A DNA stretch of 48,672 nt, taken from Chlorobiota bacterium. Its GTDB lineage: Bacteria > Bacteroidota > Bacteroidia > Bacteroidales > F082. The position numbers were made by a program, and so were the translations under genes. Of this stretch, positions 23,611 through 32,808 are shown in pieces. Location of the stretch: positions 1 to 48,672 of the forward strand of contig JAUXDH010000004.1 in assembly GCA_030618545.1 (NCBI GenBank), written 5' to 3'. Numbering within the stretch: the stretch's first letter is position 1; each line of letters starts with the position of its first letter. The notes beneath the pieces were generated by a model. That model was not told where the DNA came from and ran no database searches. It saw only the letters and a list, made by a program, of their open reading frames with translations.

Positions 23611-24716
23611 TGAGCAGGTTTACGGAAGAGGCCAAACAGTGTAATTGATTGTATAATCAGCACATGCAACAATTCCCATAGTAGCGAAAATAGTAATAAT
23701 TGATCGTCTCTAAAATGGCGCAGTATTTTTTTATGAACAATGAATTGGGTTAGTAGCCTTAGTAAGAATAAACTAACCACCACAAGAGGGTAAATATTAA
23801 AAATAAGCAGGATGATCAATAGGGTATAAAAAATCAGTTGACTAAAGCTATACATACCCAGCAAAAATTTGAACCTGGTTTTATAATTTTTGCCGGTGCT
23901 GAGGTGTCGTCTTTTTTGGGTAAGCCAGGCGTCTAAAGATGTCACAGGTTCTGAATAGACGAAACTTTTCGCATCTAAACAGATCTTTGTGTTTTTTTTA
24001 TTAGCGGCCTGGTTGATGAAAAGGTCATCATCTCCTGAGGCTATCTTATAATGGGAAGTGAAACCTTTATTCCGAAAAAACATCGAACGCTTGTATGAAA
24101 GGTTTCTGCCCACGCCCATATAGGGCAATCCTTTCAAGGCATACGACAAGTATTGCATAGCCACTACAAAAGTATCATACCTGACAAGGAGATTGGTAAA
24201 TCCGGTTTTCTTTTTGTAAGGTCCGAAACCCAGGACAATTTCTGTGCCATCAGTGTACCTGCTAACCATTCCCGATATCCAGTCATTGCCATCCGGAATG
24301 CAATCCGCATCCGTCAATAAAAGAATTTCATTTGCCGCTGACTTAATTCCAAGCGAAAGAGGGAACTTCTTTCCGGTAAAAAAATTCAGTTCACGATCGA
24401 TATGGACTATCTTAAGCCTGGAATCCTTCTTGTTTATTTCTCTTAGGTAGTCAGCAGATTCATCATTAGAGGCATGATTCACAACAACTACCTCGAAATC
24501 GGGATAATCCTGTGAAAGGATAACCGGAAGGTTTTTGATCAGATGGTGATACTCATTACGCGCAGCTATTACAACTGAAACAGGTGGTTTTGCTTCAGGT
24601 TCATCCAACTTCTCTTTATAGAATGCTAACCCGCTGAAAAAAAACCAGTAGTACACCATTTGAATGAGAAATGAGATTCCAAAGAGAATGATAATAGAAA
24701 GTTCGACTGCTGTCAT
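23601..24716 (-). CDS. Family 2 glycosyltransferase, membrane-bound
   Basis: This 371-residue protein starts at ATG 24716; a TTG at 24752 overlaps the -7 box and is rejected. An N-terminal membrane helix is followed by the GT-A domain: PPVSVVIAARNEYHHLIKNLPVILSQDYPDFEVVVVNHASNDES, the DxD-like motif LLLTDADCIP, and a second conserved Asp in SGDDDLFINQAA, then QKRRHLSTGKNY (QxxRW-like). Two or three hydrophobic segments close the protein. It probably adds a sugar to a lipid or growing polysaccharide at the inner membrane; donor and acceptor are unknown. It is translationally linked to the sigma factor. Confidence 0.87.
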   Translation of the reverse strand: MTAVELSIIILFGISFLIQMVYYWFFFSGLAFYKEKLDEPEAKPPVSVVIAARNEYHHLIKNLPVILSQDYPDFEVVVVNHASNDESADYLREINKKDSRLKIVHIDRELNFFTGKKFPLSLGIKSAANEILLLTDADCIPDGNDWISGMVSRYTDGTEIVLGFGPYKKKTGFTNLLVRYDTFVVAMQYLSYALKGLPYMGVGRNLSYKRSMFFRNKGFTSHYKIASGDDDLFINQAANKKNTKICLDAKSFVYSEPVTSLDAWLTQKRRHLSTGKNYKTRFKFLLGMYSFSQLIFYTLLIILLIFNIYPLVVVSLFLLRLLTQFIVHKKILRHFRDDQLLLFSLLWELLHVLIIQSITLFGLFRKPAQWK

Positions 24717-24749
24717 AAGACAGTGAAAAGATAAATGAAGTTTGTTTGA

Positions 24750-24757
24750 CAAATGTA
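24750..24757 (-). promoter_or_regulatory. Promoter -7 box of the glycosyltransferase-sigma operon
   Basis: On the minus strand TACATTTG fits TAnnTTTG, 33 bp before ATG 24716. It argues against the upstream TTG start. Confidence 0.45.
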
Positions 24758-24847
24758 AACCAAACTATATGTTTATTGTCTTTATAGTGAATAAAAATTC
24801 ATTGCAGAAGGTATGATAGGCTTCGTTAAAATAAAAAGCTAAACACT

Positions 24848-24855
24848 TATCTTTG
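24848..24855 (+). promoter_or_regulatory. Promoter -7 box of tgt
   Basis: TATCTTTG fits TAnnTTTG, 19 bp before the ATG. No clear -33 box was found and no preQ1-like aptamer was recognised in the spacer. Confidence 0.45.
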
Positions 24856-24874
24856 CGACATCTGTAGCCAGTTC

Positions 24875-26005
24875 ATGGAATTTAGTTTACAAAAAAAAGA
24901 TAACAATAGTAATGCGCGTGCCGGAACCTTATCCACAGATCACGGCATTATTGAAACACCCATCTTTATGCCTGTTGGAACGGCAGGATCAGTGAAAGGG
25001 GTTCATTTCAAAGAGTTAAAGGAAGATATCAACGCAGAAATAATTCTCGGAAATACCTATCACCTTTACTTACGACCGGGAGTTGATCTCCTTCATCATG
25101 CCGGCGGACTTCATCGGTTCATCGGCTGGGACAGGCCAATTCTTACTGACAGTGGAGGTTACCAGGTCTATTCGCTGTCTGATATCAGGAAGATGAAAGA
25201 GTCTGGTGTGACTTTCCAGTCTCATATCGACGGATCAAAACATAAGTTCACTCCTGAAGGGGTGATCGACATACAACGAAAAATCGGTGCGGACATCGTT
25301 ATGGCTTTTGATGAATGCACACCCTATCCCTGTGATTATGACTACGCCAGGAATTCAATGGATATTACGCATCGATGGTTACTTCGGTGCATTGATCGCT
25401 TCAGCCAAACGGAGCCCTTGTATGGCTATTCCCAAAGCCTGTTTCCAATTGTACAAGGCAGCACTTACAGGGACCTGCGGCAACGATCCGCGGAATTCAT
25501 TGCTTTGCAAAAAGCTGATGGCAATGCCATTGGCGGCCTGTCTGTTGGTGAGCCCCACGAGATCATGTACGAAATGACTGAACTTGTATGCGGAATACTA
25601 CCTGAAGAAAAACCACGATACCTGATGGGAGTGGGCACTCCTGCCAATATTCTGGAAAGTATTGCTCTGGGTATCGATATGTTTGATTGTGTGATGCCAA
25701 CAAGGAATGGACGAAACGGTATGCTTTTTACCAGCAATGGCATCCTCAATTTAAAAAATAAAAAGTGGGAAAATGATTTCAGCCCACTTGATACGGATGG
25801 GAATAGTTTTGTTGATAATCAATATTCGAAAGCATACCTGCGTCATCTTTTTGCATCAAAGGAAATGTTGGGAAGTATCATCGCGAGCATCCACAACCTG
25901 AACTTTTATCTGTGGTTGGTGAGGGAAGCACGAAGACATATTTTTGAAGGCGATTTTACAGAATGGAAAAAAGTGATGGTGGAAAGGGTGAGCAGGAGGA
26001 TGTAG
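24875..26005 (+). CDS. tgt: tRNA-guanine transglycosylase (queuosine pathway)
   Basis: This enzyme exchanges guanine 34 of target tRNAs for preQ1 (376 residues). DSGGYQVYSL (Asp92 onward) holds the general acid/base aspartate, GGLSVGEPHEIM binds the base, and MFDCVMPTRNGRNG carries the nucleophile Asp271. The usual zinc site is C-x-C-x-x-C plus a downstream His. Here the segment is LDTDGNSFVDNQYSKAYLRHL (307-323) with no cysteine, while the later His340 in SIHNLNFYL remains. I believe other Bacteroidota share this loss. It is probably functional but without the standard zinc. Confidence 0.94.
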   Translation: MEFSLQKKDNNSNARAGTLSTDHGIIETPIFMPVGTAGSVKGVHFKELKEDINAEIILGNTYHLYLRPGVDLLHHAGGLHRFIGWDRPILTDSGGYQVYSLSDIRKMKESGVTFQSHIDGSKHKFTPEGVIDIQRKIGADIVMAFDECTPYPCDYDYARNSMDITHRWLLRCIDRFSQTEPLYGYSQSLFPIVQGSTYRDLRQRSAEFIALQKADGNAIGGLSVGEPHEIMYEMTELVCGILPEEKPRYLMGVGTPANILESIALGIDMFDCVMPTRNGRNGMLFTSNGILNLKNKKWENDFSPLDTDGNSFVDNQYSKAYLRHLFASKEMLGSIIASIHNLNFYLWLVREARRHIFEGDFTEWKKVMVERVSRRM

Positions 26006-26067
26006 ATTGGTGATTGGTGATTAGTCAATTGGTGATTAGTCATTGGTGATTAGTCATTGGTCATCCA

Positions 26068-26096
26068 TCCATACGGACTTCCGGTGGTCGTACGGA
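26068..26096. repeat. Hairpin repeat family B, member 2
   Basis: TCCATACG (26068-26075) faces CGTACGGA (26089-26096), complementary but for one pair. It shares the GGACTTCC and GGACTCCCT segments with 14388-14416. Confidence 0.5.
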
Positions 26097-26211
26097 CTCC
26101 CTTCGGTCGATAGTCAATGGTCATTGGTGAAGAATGGAAAAATGGAAAAATGGAAGAGTGGAAGAATTGGAAGAATGGAAACGAAACAAATTGAAGAGGA
26201 ATCGTAAATTG

Positions 26212-26227
26212 CCCGATAGCTATCGGG
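26212..26227. repeat. 16-bp perfect palindrome
   Basis: CCCGATAGCTATCGGG is perfectly self-complementary. The tRNA-like repeats at 1-192 contain the related arms TCCCGAC/GTCGGGA. Confidence 0.55.
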
Positions 26228-26370
26228 ATTAGCTCAGGGATAGGAATAAATTTTTTTGATACACCGGAATTGATCAACATGATGAAATTCAGAATTAAAA
26301 TAATCAGAAAAGGAGATGAATATCTGCTAACTCTTATCTTTAGCCTTTTATCTTTTATCTTGTGAATCCA

Positions 26371-27450
26371 ATGAAGATCATCGATAAATATATCATCAGT
26401 AAATTCCTGGGGACTTTTTTTTACGCGATCTCCCTGCTGATACTTATTGTGATTGTCTTTGACATTTCAGAAAACCTGGACAGCTTTATTAAAAACGAAG
26501 CGCCTCTTAAAGCCATCCTGATTGACTACTACCTGAATTTTATTCCTTATTTCATTAACCTGTTCATCTATCTGTTCACCTTTATTTCGGTGATATTCTT
26601 CACTTCCAAACTGGCGAGTGACACTGAGATCATTGCCATCCTTAGCAGTGGGGTGAGTTTCAGGAGGCTGCTGCTGCCCTACTTTATATCTTCATTGATT
26701 CTCGCACTCCTGTCTTTTTACCTCGGGAATTTCCTCATCCCAAAAACAAACCAGACCAGGCGTATTTTCAAACATGCCTACATGGAAAAACTTACTAAGG
26801 ATAACGAACGAAATCTTCACATACAAATAGAGCCGGAAACTTTTGCTTATGTTGAAACTTACTCGAGCACACTGCAGTTAGGGTATAAATTTTCATTGGA
26901 AAAATATAACGGACAGGACATGGTTTACAAACTGCTTGCCGATCGAATTAATTGGGATACCGCAAATAATTTATGGACAATAAAGAACTATGTGATCCGC
27001 ACCATTGACAGCACCGGGCAACGAATAATCAAAGGTTCTGTCATGGACACCGCTATTTCTACTTTAAGGCCAACCGATTTGTATAAAATTAAGGAACGCT
27101 TTGAGGAAATGAATTACTACGATTTGAACGATTTTATCAATCGTGAAAAGGCAAAAGGTTCCATCGCTTATAAAAGATATGAGATTGAAAAGCATAAAAG
27201 GCTGGCCGGACCAGCAGCCATTATCATTCTTACTTTTATTGGAATGGCGCTTTCATCAAGGAAAGTTCGTGGTGGCATTGGGATGCACCTTGGTATTGGT
27301 ATAGCGCTAACTTTCTCATACATTTTCCTCATGCAGGTCTCAACAGTGTTTTCAGCTTTTGGTAACCTTTCCCCGGCAATCGCTGCATGGATCCCAAATA
27401 TGATCTATTTTATTATCGGTATTTATTTGCTGATAAAAGCACCGAAATAG
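26371..27450 (+). CDS. LptF/LptG family permease
   Basis: This 359-residue inner-membrane protein is of the YjgP/YjgQ family, which extracts lipopolysaccharide from the inner membrane together with LptB. ATG 26371 was chosen (MKIIDKYIISKFLGTFFYAISLL) over a GTG three codons earlier. Three membrane helices occur in the first ~110 residues, then a periplasmic beta-jellyroll-like region (about 130-260; ERNLHIQIEPETFAYVETYSSTLQLGYKFSLEKYNG), then three more helices at the end. Whether it is LptF or LptG cannot be decided from this window, and the partner permease is not adjacent. Confidence 0.86.
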   Translation: MKIIDKYIISKFLGTFFYAISLLILIVIVFDISENLDSFIKNEAPLKAILIDYYLNFIPYFINLFIYLFTFISVIFFTSKLASDTEIIAILSSGVSFRRLLLPYFISSLILALLSFYLGNFLIPKTNQTRRIFKHAYMEKLTKDNERNLHIQIEPETFAYVETYSSTLQLGYKFSLEKYNGQDMVYKLLADRINWDTANNLWTIKNYVIRTIDSTGQRIIKGSVMDTAISTLRPTDLYKIKERFEEMNYYDLNDFINREKAKGSIAYKRYEIEKHKRLAGPAAIIILTFIGMALSSRKVRGGIGMHLGIGIALTFSYIFLMQVSTVFSAFGNLSPAIAAWIPNMIYFIIGIYLLIKAPK

Positions 27451-27623
27451 TTTTTGATTTAATGGGCCGCGGATGCGCTAATAAGATACTTATAAAACAC
27501 CCATAAAACTTTGCATTCATTGCGAATCCATTGCGATCCTTGCGGTTAAGCTTTTTCTTTATAAATTCCAGTCCATTAAAACAGGTCTCTGGTCTTGCTC
27601 CCTGTCTCTTGATTCTCAACCCT

Positions 27624-29273
27624 TCAATCCGGATTATCATGAAGGAACGAATTGTTCGATTGGATGTTGGGATTTTTCTTGCTGTCTTCTCCAAGTGTAT
27701 AGCGTGAAATGTTTGAATCGGTAGAAGGTTTTGATTCATCCAGTTCAACATTTCTTCTTTTAAATGCCGGAACACTTTCCAACTCTTCCTGGCTGTGGTC
27801 TGTATGAAGGTTTATGCTCAGTTCTTTCAGTTTCGAACTGCGGTCTTTTGAATTCCTTTCAGCCAGTTCATCTTCTGTAACATTGCTCTTTTTCTCCCTG
27901 GGAGTGAAAGAGGTTGAAACAGTGTGTCCTATTGCCAATCCTGGCTGACTGGTTTTGCCAAAGAATACGGGTTGTTCTTTTTTGGCCGGTGTGTCAATTT
28001 CGTTATCTGCTTTGTTCTCGTTTGTATCCTTTTCATCCTTTACCTCCTCAATCTTTACCTCATCGAGGGTGTGCACGATCTTTTCTTCAGGCTTTACAGC
28101 ATAGCCTTCTGGTTCTTCAAATGTTTCAGCCGCCTCTGTTATTTTGATAGTGGGCTTTTTTGTTTCTTCAGCTTCGTGCTTTTTGTGCAGTACCGGTTCA
28201 TACTTTATTGGCGTATCCTCCTTTTTTGGGATGTCCTTCTCTTTTAATCCTTCTTCAGGTTTTTCTTTCAGTACATGAATTATTTTAGGAGTTTTGTTTT
28301 TAGGCGCCGGTCGGGAATCAAATCCTGTAGCGATAATTGTAACGCTGATTTTTTTACCTAAAGACTCATCATTGCCATTACCCCAGATCACGTCGGCTTC
28401 ATGATCTCCACCACTTTCCTGATGGATGTAGTCAGTAATTTCAGTGATCTCATCCATGGTCAGGTCGTCGGTTCCGGTCATGATGTACAGGAGAATGTTT
28501 TGTGAACCCTTTATTTCATTGTCATTCAGCAATGGTGAACTCATGGCATCTTCAATGGCTCTCAATGCCCGACCTTCTCCTTCAGCCGTTGCGGAACCCA
28601 TAATTGCTTTTCCACTGTTCTGCATAACGGTTTTCACATCTTCAAAGTCCACATTCACGTAACCCGGTACAGTAATAATCTCTGCTATACCTTTGGCAGC
28701 AGAAGTAAGTACGTTATCAGCTCTTGCAAAAGCCTCGGATACAGAAAGGTCGCCGTAGACTTCGCGGAGTTTGTCATTGCAGATTACGATGAGTGAATCA
28801 ACGTGTTTTTTCATCTCAGTGATACCCACTTCCGCCTGTTGGCGTCTCCGCCTGCCTTCCCACAGGAAAGGAAGCGTGATGATGCCTACTGTGAGGATAC
28901 CGGCTTCTCTGGATATCTCGGCAATAATAGGCGCCGCACCTGTACCTGTTCCGCCACCCATGCCGGCTGTGATGAACACCATCTGGGTTTCATCACCCAA
29001 CGCTTCCTTTATTATATCTATGGATTCCGTTGCTGCAGATCGTCCTACTTCCGGTTTAGACCCTGCACCGAGAACACGGTTTCCGAGAGCTATTTTTACC
29101 GGAACCGGCGATGATTGCAGTGCCTGAACATCGGTGTTGCAGACTACAAATTCAACGCCCTGAATTCCCTGAGCATACATGTGGTTAACGGCATTGCTGC
29201 CACCCCCTCCAACGCCAATTACTTTAATATAGGCGGGTTGATGTTTTGGTTCAAAAGTTATCATATTGGTCAT
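27624..29273 (-). CDS. ftsZ: Cell division protein FtsZ
   Basis: This is the tubulin-like GTPase forming the division ring. At 549 residues it is long. The GTPase core (about 15-325) has IGVGGGGSNAVNHM and the tubulin signature GGGTGTG (106-112), and the T7-loop region NVDFEDVKTVM. A Lys/Glu-rich disordered linker of about 180 residues follows, longer than in Proteobacteria. The conserved C-terminal peptide resembles other Bacteroidota: VPAFKRRNVEL ... SRYTLGED ... NNSFLHDN, the site for FtsA binding. It is the last gene of the dcw cluster, 87 bp after ftsA. Confidence 0.97.
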   Translation of the reverse strand: MTNMITFEPKHQPAYIKVIGVGGGGSNAVNHMYAQGIQGVEFVVCNTDVQALQSSPVPVKIALGNRVLGAGSKPEVGRSAATESIDIIKEALGDETQMVFITAGMGGGTGTGAAPIIAEISREAGILTVGIITLPFLWEGRRRRQQAEVGITEMKKHVDSLIVICNDKLREVYGDLSVSEAFARADNVLTSAAKGIAEIITVPGYVNVDFEDVKTVMQNSGKAIMGSATAEGEGRALRAIEDAMSSPLLNDNEIKGSQNILLYIMTGTDDLTMDEITEITDYIHQESGGDHEADVIWGNGNDESLGKKISVTIIATGFDSRPAPKNKTPKIIHVLKEKPEEGLKEKDIPKKEDTPIKYEPVLHKKHEAEETKKPTIKITEAAETFEEPEGYAVKPEEKIVHTLDEVKIEEVKDEKDTNENKADNEIDTPAKKEQPVFFGKTSQPGLAIGHTVSTSFTPREKKSNVTEDELAERNSKDRSSKLKELSINLHTDHSQEELESVPAFKRRNVELDESKPSTDSNISRYTLGEDSKKNPNIQSNNSFLHDNPD

Positions 29274-29360
29274 ACTGGATGTGTTAAAAGTATGTTATTA
29301 ATAGTTGTTTCTATTTTAATATGTCTTAAATTTTCAACAAGAAATAGTTAATTCTTAATG

Positions 29361-30665
29361 CTATTCTTTAGTATCCCCTTTAAACCATTCTTCGAGCATG
29401 TCGAGAAACCGTTTTGATCCAAACATGGAAAGCCCTGTGCCGTTGCGTTTCTTTTTCTTTTTTTTGCCTCCTTTCACTTCCTTCTCAATAAGTTCTGCTT
29501 TTCGGCTTTCGTAGTCAGCACGGCGAATTCCTTCGATGACAAGTCCAATTCCTGTTGCGTACATCGGGCTTGCCATATCATCAGGAACATCAGGGGACAG
29601 GTGTTCATTGGGATGGCCAATCCTGGTATCCATCCCGGTAACAAACTGGGTAAGCTGCGCGATATGTTTAAGCTGCGCACCGCCGCCGGTAAGTACAATT
29701 CCTCCAATCAGTTTTTTCTCAAAACCTGAATTCTTGATTTCGAAATAGATTTGTTCGATGATCTCTTCCATCCTGGCCTGGATAATATTTGCCAGGTTTT
29801 TCAGTGTGATTTCTTTGGGATCGCGTCCGTGTAATCCCGGGATGGCCACAACTTCATCTTCCCTGTTCTCACTTGCAAGGGCCGATCCGAATTTTATTTT
29901 TAGTTCCTCCGCATGTTTTTTGATGATGCTGCAGCCCTCTTTTACATCTTCAGTGATCACGTCGCCGCCAAATGGAATTACTGCAGTGTGCCTGATAATC
30001 TCATCCTGGAAAATGGCAATATCCGTGGTGCCGCCGCCGATATCAACCAGCACTACACCCGCCTCTTTTTCTTCATCACTGAGGACAGCTTCCGAGGAAG
30101 CAATGGGTTCCAGGATAAGGTCTGCCATCGACAATCCTGCTTTTTCTATGCATTTCCAAATGTTTTTTGCCGCGGTGGTTTGTCCAACAATAATATGAAA
30201 GTTAGCCTCCAGGTTATTGCCAAGCATGCCCACAGGATCCCTGATTCCACTCTCACCGTCGATGATATATTCCTGAGGTATTACATCGATAATCTCTTCT
30301 CCCGGATCCATGCTCAGACCATACATGTTTTTGGTCAGTTTCTCAATTTCAACCTCGGAGATTTCCTGTTCCGAATCAGTACGAATGATATTACCCCTGT
30401 GCTGGTAGCTTTTGATGTGCTGACCGGCGATACCTACGTTTACCACCTGAATTTCGACACCTGATATTTCCTCGGCTGTTTCCACTGCCTTTTTTATGGA
30501 CCTGACGGTATTCTCAATATTCGCTACCACGCCACGCTTAACTCCAATGGATTCGGTTTTTCCGTAACCCATAGTCTCGATTTTTCCATACTCATTTTTG
30601 TGCCCAACAATGCAGGCGATCTTGGTGGTGCCTATGTCGAGGCCTACAATGATTTTTTCGTCCAT
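29361..30665 (-). CDS. ftsA: Cell division protein FtsA
   Basis: This is the actin-like protein that ties the FtsZ ring to the membrane (434 residues). The phosphate-1 motif VGLDIGTTKIACIVG, the phosphate-2 motif VLVDIGGGTTDIAIF and the adenosine motif GIVLTGGGAQLKHI are all present, with the SHS2/1C domain between. A run of lysines (GGKKKKKKRNGTG) and the helix RFLDMLEEWFKGD at the end match the amphipathic membrane anchor. It follows ftsQ by 19 bp and precedes ftsZ, the standard order. Confidence 0.96.
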   Translation of the reverse strand: MDEKIIVGLDIGTTKIACIVGHKNEYGKIETMGYGKTESIGVKRGVVANIENTVRSIKKAVETAEEISGVEIQVVNVGIAGQHIKSYQHRGNIIRTDSEQEISEVEIEKLTKNMYGLSMDPGEEIIDVIPQEYIIDGESGIRDPVGMLGNNLEANFHIIVGQTTAAKNIWKCIEKAGLSMADLILEPIASSEAVLSDEEKEAGVVLVDIGGGTTDIAIFQDEIIRHTAVIPFGGDVITEDVKEGCSIIKKHAEELKIKFGSALASENREDEVVAIPGLHGRDPKEITLKNLANIIQARMEEIIEQIYFEIKNSGFEKKLIGGIVLTGGGAQLKHIAQLTQFVTGMDTRIGHPNEHLSPDVPDDMASPMYATGIGLVIEGIRRADYESRKAELIEKEVKGGKKKKKKRNGTGLSMFGSKRFLDMLEEWFKGDTKE

Positions 30666-30684
30666 ATTAATCGTTCTTTTTCTG

Positions 30685-31455
30685 TTATTTTCTTGTACAA
30701 ACTACCTGATCCTTATATCTCAAATTGATGATGCCGTATTTGTCACCTCCTTCTCTGACAAAGGATTTTTTATACCACAACTCAAGTCTGTCCAGTTTAT
30801 CTTCCACGTTGTCAAGTGATCCCAATTGTATGATGTGATTGCCGACCTCGGGAATCAAATCGTATTCACCTTTGCTGTTCAGGTAAATCTGGCTGATCTG
30901 AGCATTCAGGAAATCACTTTGCCTGATAACTGATGTCAGATAAAAGAGCGCTGAAATCAGGTCGTCTTCCTCATCAGTAACCGGCATACCATTCTTCTGA
31001 TCAAATTCAATATTTATATAACCGCTCGCGATTGGCACAAGGGAAGAATAATTTTCATTTAGCGGGAATGGTTTGCCCTGATCATCCAGATAAAAACCAT
31101 TTCCATGCCTTGTGAAGATTCGTAAAAAAGGGCTTTTCTCTTCAACATTGATTACAAGGTCCTTGTCGATATTGATGAAAGCATCTGCCTGTTCAACAAA
31201 TGGGTTGCTTATGATCCGGAGCTCTATGTCCTTTATGCTTACCTCCCTTATTTGCCTGCTTGAAATGCTATCAGCTTCCTCAATAAGGTTTAAAATGTCA
31301 TCCTGTGAAAGAAAGCCCTGATCCGAATCCCTGATAATCCGAATGTTGATTTCACCAACCAGTTGCTTCGCGTTTTCAATGTAAATAAACCCCATCAATC
31401 CAAAGACCATGATGATGAAAAGTGAAAACAACGATATGTGAATAACACGTTTCAT
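30685..31455 (-). CDS. ftsQ: Cell division protein FtsQ
   Basis: This 256-residue single-pass protein has a short cytoplasmic end, a TM segment at about residues 4-25 (IHISLFSLFIIMVFGLMGFIYI) and a periplasmic POTRA-like domain with IEEADSISSRQIREVSIKDIELRIISNPFVEQADAFI, then the FtsQ beta domain (IAQLSQIYLN-like QISQIYLNSKGEYDLIPEVG). It links the cytosolic ring to periplasmic septum synthesis. It overlaps murC by 4 bp and is placed between murC and ftsA as usual. Sequence conservation is weak in this family, so the order supports the call. Confidence 0.9.
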   Translation of the reverse strand: MKRVIHISLFSLFIIMVFGLMGFIYIENAKQLVGEINIRIIRDSDQGFLSQDDILNLIEEADSISSRQIREVSIKDIELRIISNPFVEQADAFINIDKDLVINVEEKSPFLRIFTRHGNGFYLDDQGKPFPLNENYSSLVPIASGYINIEFDQKNGMPVTDEEDDLISALFYLTSVIRQSDFLNAQISQIYLNSKGEYDLIPEVGNHIIQLGSLDNVEDKLDRLELWYKKSFVREGGDKYGIINLRYKDQVVCTRK

Positions 31456-32807
31456 TTATTGCTCAGTATTGATTCGATGTCGTCAGTCATTAATCCGATA
31501 TCTCCGGCGCCAAGTGTTATCAGTACCTCGACAGTTGATTTGTCCAGGTAGTAAAGCAATTCTTCTTTCGAAAGCAGAAGTTTATGCACGTTGCTGATCC
31601 TGTCAAGGATGATTTGAGAGGTGATGCCTTTCACGGGTTTTTCCCTGGCGGGATAAATATCCAACAAGATAATTTCATCCAATCCTTCGAGAGACCTGGC
31701 AAAATCCACTGCGTGATCCTTCGTCCGTGAAAACAGATGCGGCTGGAAAACTCCGGTAATTTTTTTGTCGGGATAAAGTTCTCTTGCTGCCTTTACCGTC
31801 GCTTCTATTTCCTCAGGATGATGGGCATAATCATCGATATAGACAGTATGCTCATTTTCAATTCGGAGGTCAAACCGCCTTTCTACCCCTTCGAAACTCT
31901 CGAGGCCTTGTTTTATTTTTTCGGGATCTACTGCCAGTTCTATGGCTATTGCTGCTGCTGCCAGGGCATTTTCAATATAATGCCGTCCGGGAATGACCAT
32001 CGAGATATCGTTGATTTGTAAAATGTTACTGACAAGGTCGAAATGAAATCTTCCTGATGTTATCCTGATATTTTCAGCCCGTATGTCTGAACCTTTGCCA
32101 AATCCGTAGCTGAATTTTCTATGAGTTGAAGAAGCAAAGATTTCAAGTTTGTCATTGTAAACCAAAAGGCCATTTTCACTGATCTTTTCGACAAATTGGA
32201 GGTAGTTTTTCTCCATTTCAGAAAAGTCACCGTATATGTCCAGGTGGTCCGCATCCATTGACGAAACAACTGCTACATCCGGGTTGATGCGGAGGAAAGA
32301 ACGGTCGAACTCGTCCGCCTCAACCAGCAACACATTTGTAGGATTGGATGCTATAAGATTTGAATCATAGTTTTTCATGATTCCACCCACGAATGCTGTC
32401 AGGTTGATACCGGCCTTATGCAACAGGTGAGAAGCAATGGCACAAATACTGGTTTTGCCGTGGGTTCCTGCAACTCCGATGGTAAAAAGTTCGCCGGTCA
32501 GTTGTCCGATAACTTCAGCTCTTTTCAGTATGGGCAGCTCCCTGTTTCTAAGGTGCTCCAATTCTTTATGCCCTGATGGAATTGCAGGAGTATAGATGAC
32601 AAAGTCGGTTTTAGGTGGGATCAGGTTTAGATCTGCTTCATAGTGAATTTTCATGCCTTCGCTCTCGAGCTGCCTTGTAAGTGGAGTAGGAGTGAGGTCG
32701 TAGCCGTGTATTTCCTTGCCCATTTTTAGGAAATAACGCGCCAGGGCACTCATGCCGATGCCGCCTATCCCAAGGAAATACATAGTATGTGCCTGAGATG
32801 CCTTCAT
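31452..32807 (-). CDS. murC: UDP-N-acetylmuramate-L-alanine ligase
   Basis: This enzyme adds L-Ala, the first residue of the peptidoglycan stem (451 residues). The opening HTMYFLGIGGIGMSALARYFLKMG is the substrate-binding Rossmann fold. The ATP-binding P-loop is GVAGTHGKTSICAIASHLL. Central-domain motifs include LLVEADEFDRSFLRI and MDADHLDIYGDFSEM, and the C-terminal domain begins near GVERRFDLRIEN with YIDDYAHHPEEIEATVKA. It is complete and follows murG after 1 bp, so it is tightly coupled. Confidence 0.97.
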   Translation of the reverse strand: MKASQAHTMYFLGIGGIGMSALARYFLKMGKEIHGYDLTPTPLTRQLESEGMKIHYEADLNLIPPKTDFVIYTPAIPSGHKELEHLRNRELPILKRAEVIGQLTGELFTIGVAGTHGKTSICAIASHLLHKAGINLTAFVGGIMKNYDSNLIASNPTNVLLVEADEFDRSFLRINPDVAVVSSMDADHLDIYGDFSEMEKNYLQFVEKISENGLLVYNDKLEIFASSTHRKFSYGFGKGSDIRAENIRITSGRFHFDLVSNILQINDISMVIPGRHYIENALAAAAIAIELAVDPEKIKQGLESFEGVERRFDLRIENEHTVYIDDYAHHPEEIEATVKAARELYPDKKITGVFQPHLFSRTKDHAVDFARSLEGLDEIILLDIYPAREKPVKGITSQIILDRISNVHKLLLSKEELLYYLDKSTVEVLITLGAGDIGLMTDDIESILSNK

Positions 32808-32808
32808 G

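Larger units (their letters stand above)
26006..26370. repeat. 365-bp spacer of low-complexity and hairpin repeats
   Basis: Repeated words TTGGTGATTAGTCA run from 26007 to about 26065. A family-B hairpin follows (26068-26096), then TCAATGGTCATTGG, then a purine-rich run of tandem GGAAAAAT/GGAAGAAT units (about 26130-26180), then the perfect palindrome CCCGATAGCTATCGGG (26212-26227). I see no gene in either strand. The end, rich in TATCTTTTATCTT, precedes the permease gene. Confidence 0.6.

Noticed and set aside
24781-24874. preQ1 riboswitch before tgt
   Set aside because: I found no compact pseudoknot with the expected C-rich loop and A-rich tail, and a -7 box lies only 19 bp before the start.
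26050-26280. 76-codon minus-strand frame in the tgt spacer
   Set aside because: Its low-complexity Phe/Ser/Pro run (FFQFFHSSIFPFFHSS) is a product of the purine-rich tandem repeat on the other strand.
27451-27623. Functional element downstream of the permease and ftsZ
   Set aside because: The spacer has GCGAATCC/TTGCGATCC-like word repetition only, and no terminator hairpin or open frame with support was seen.
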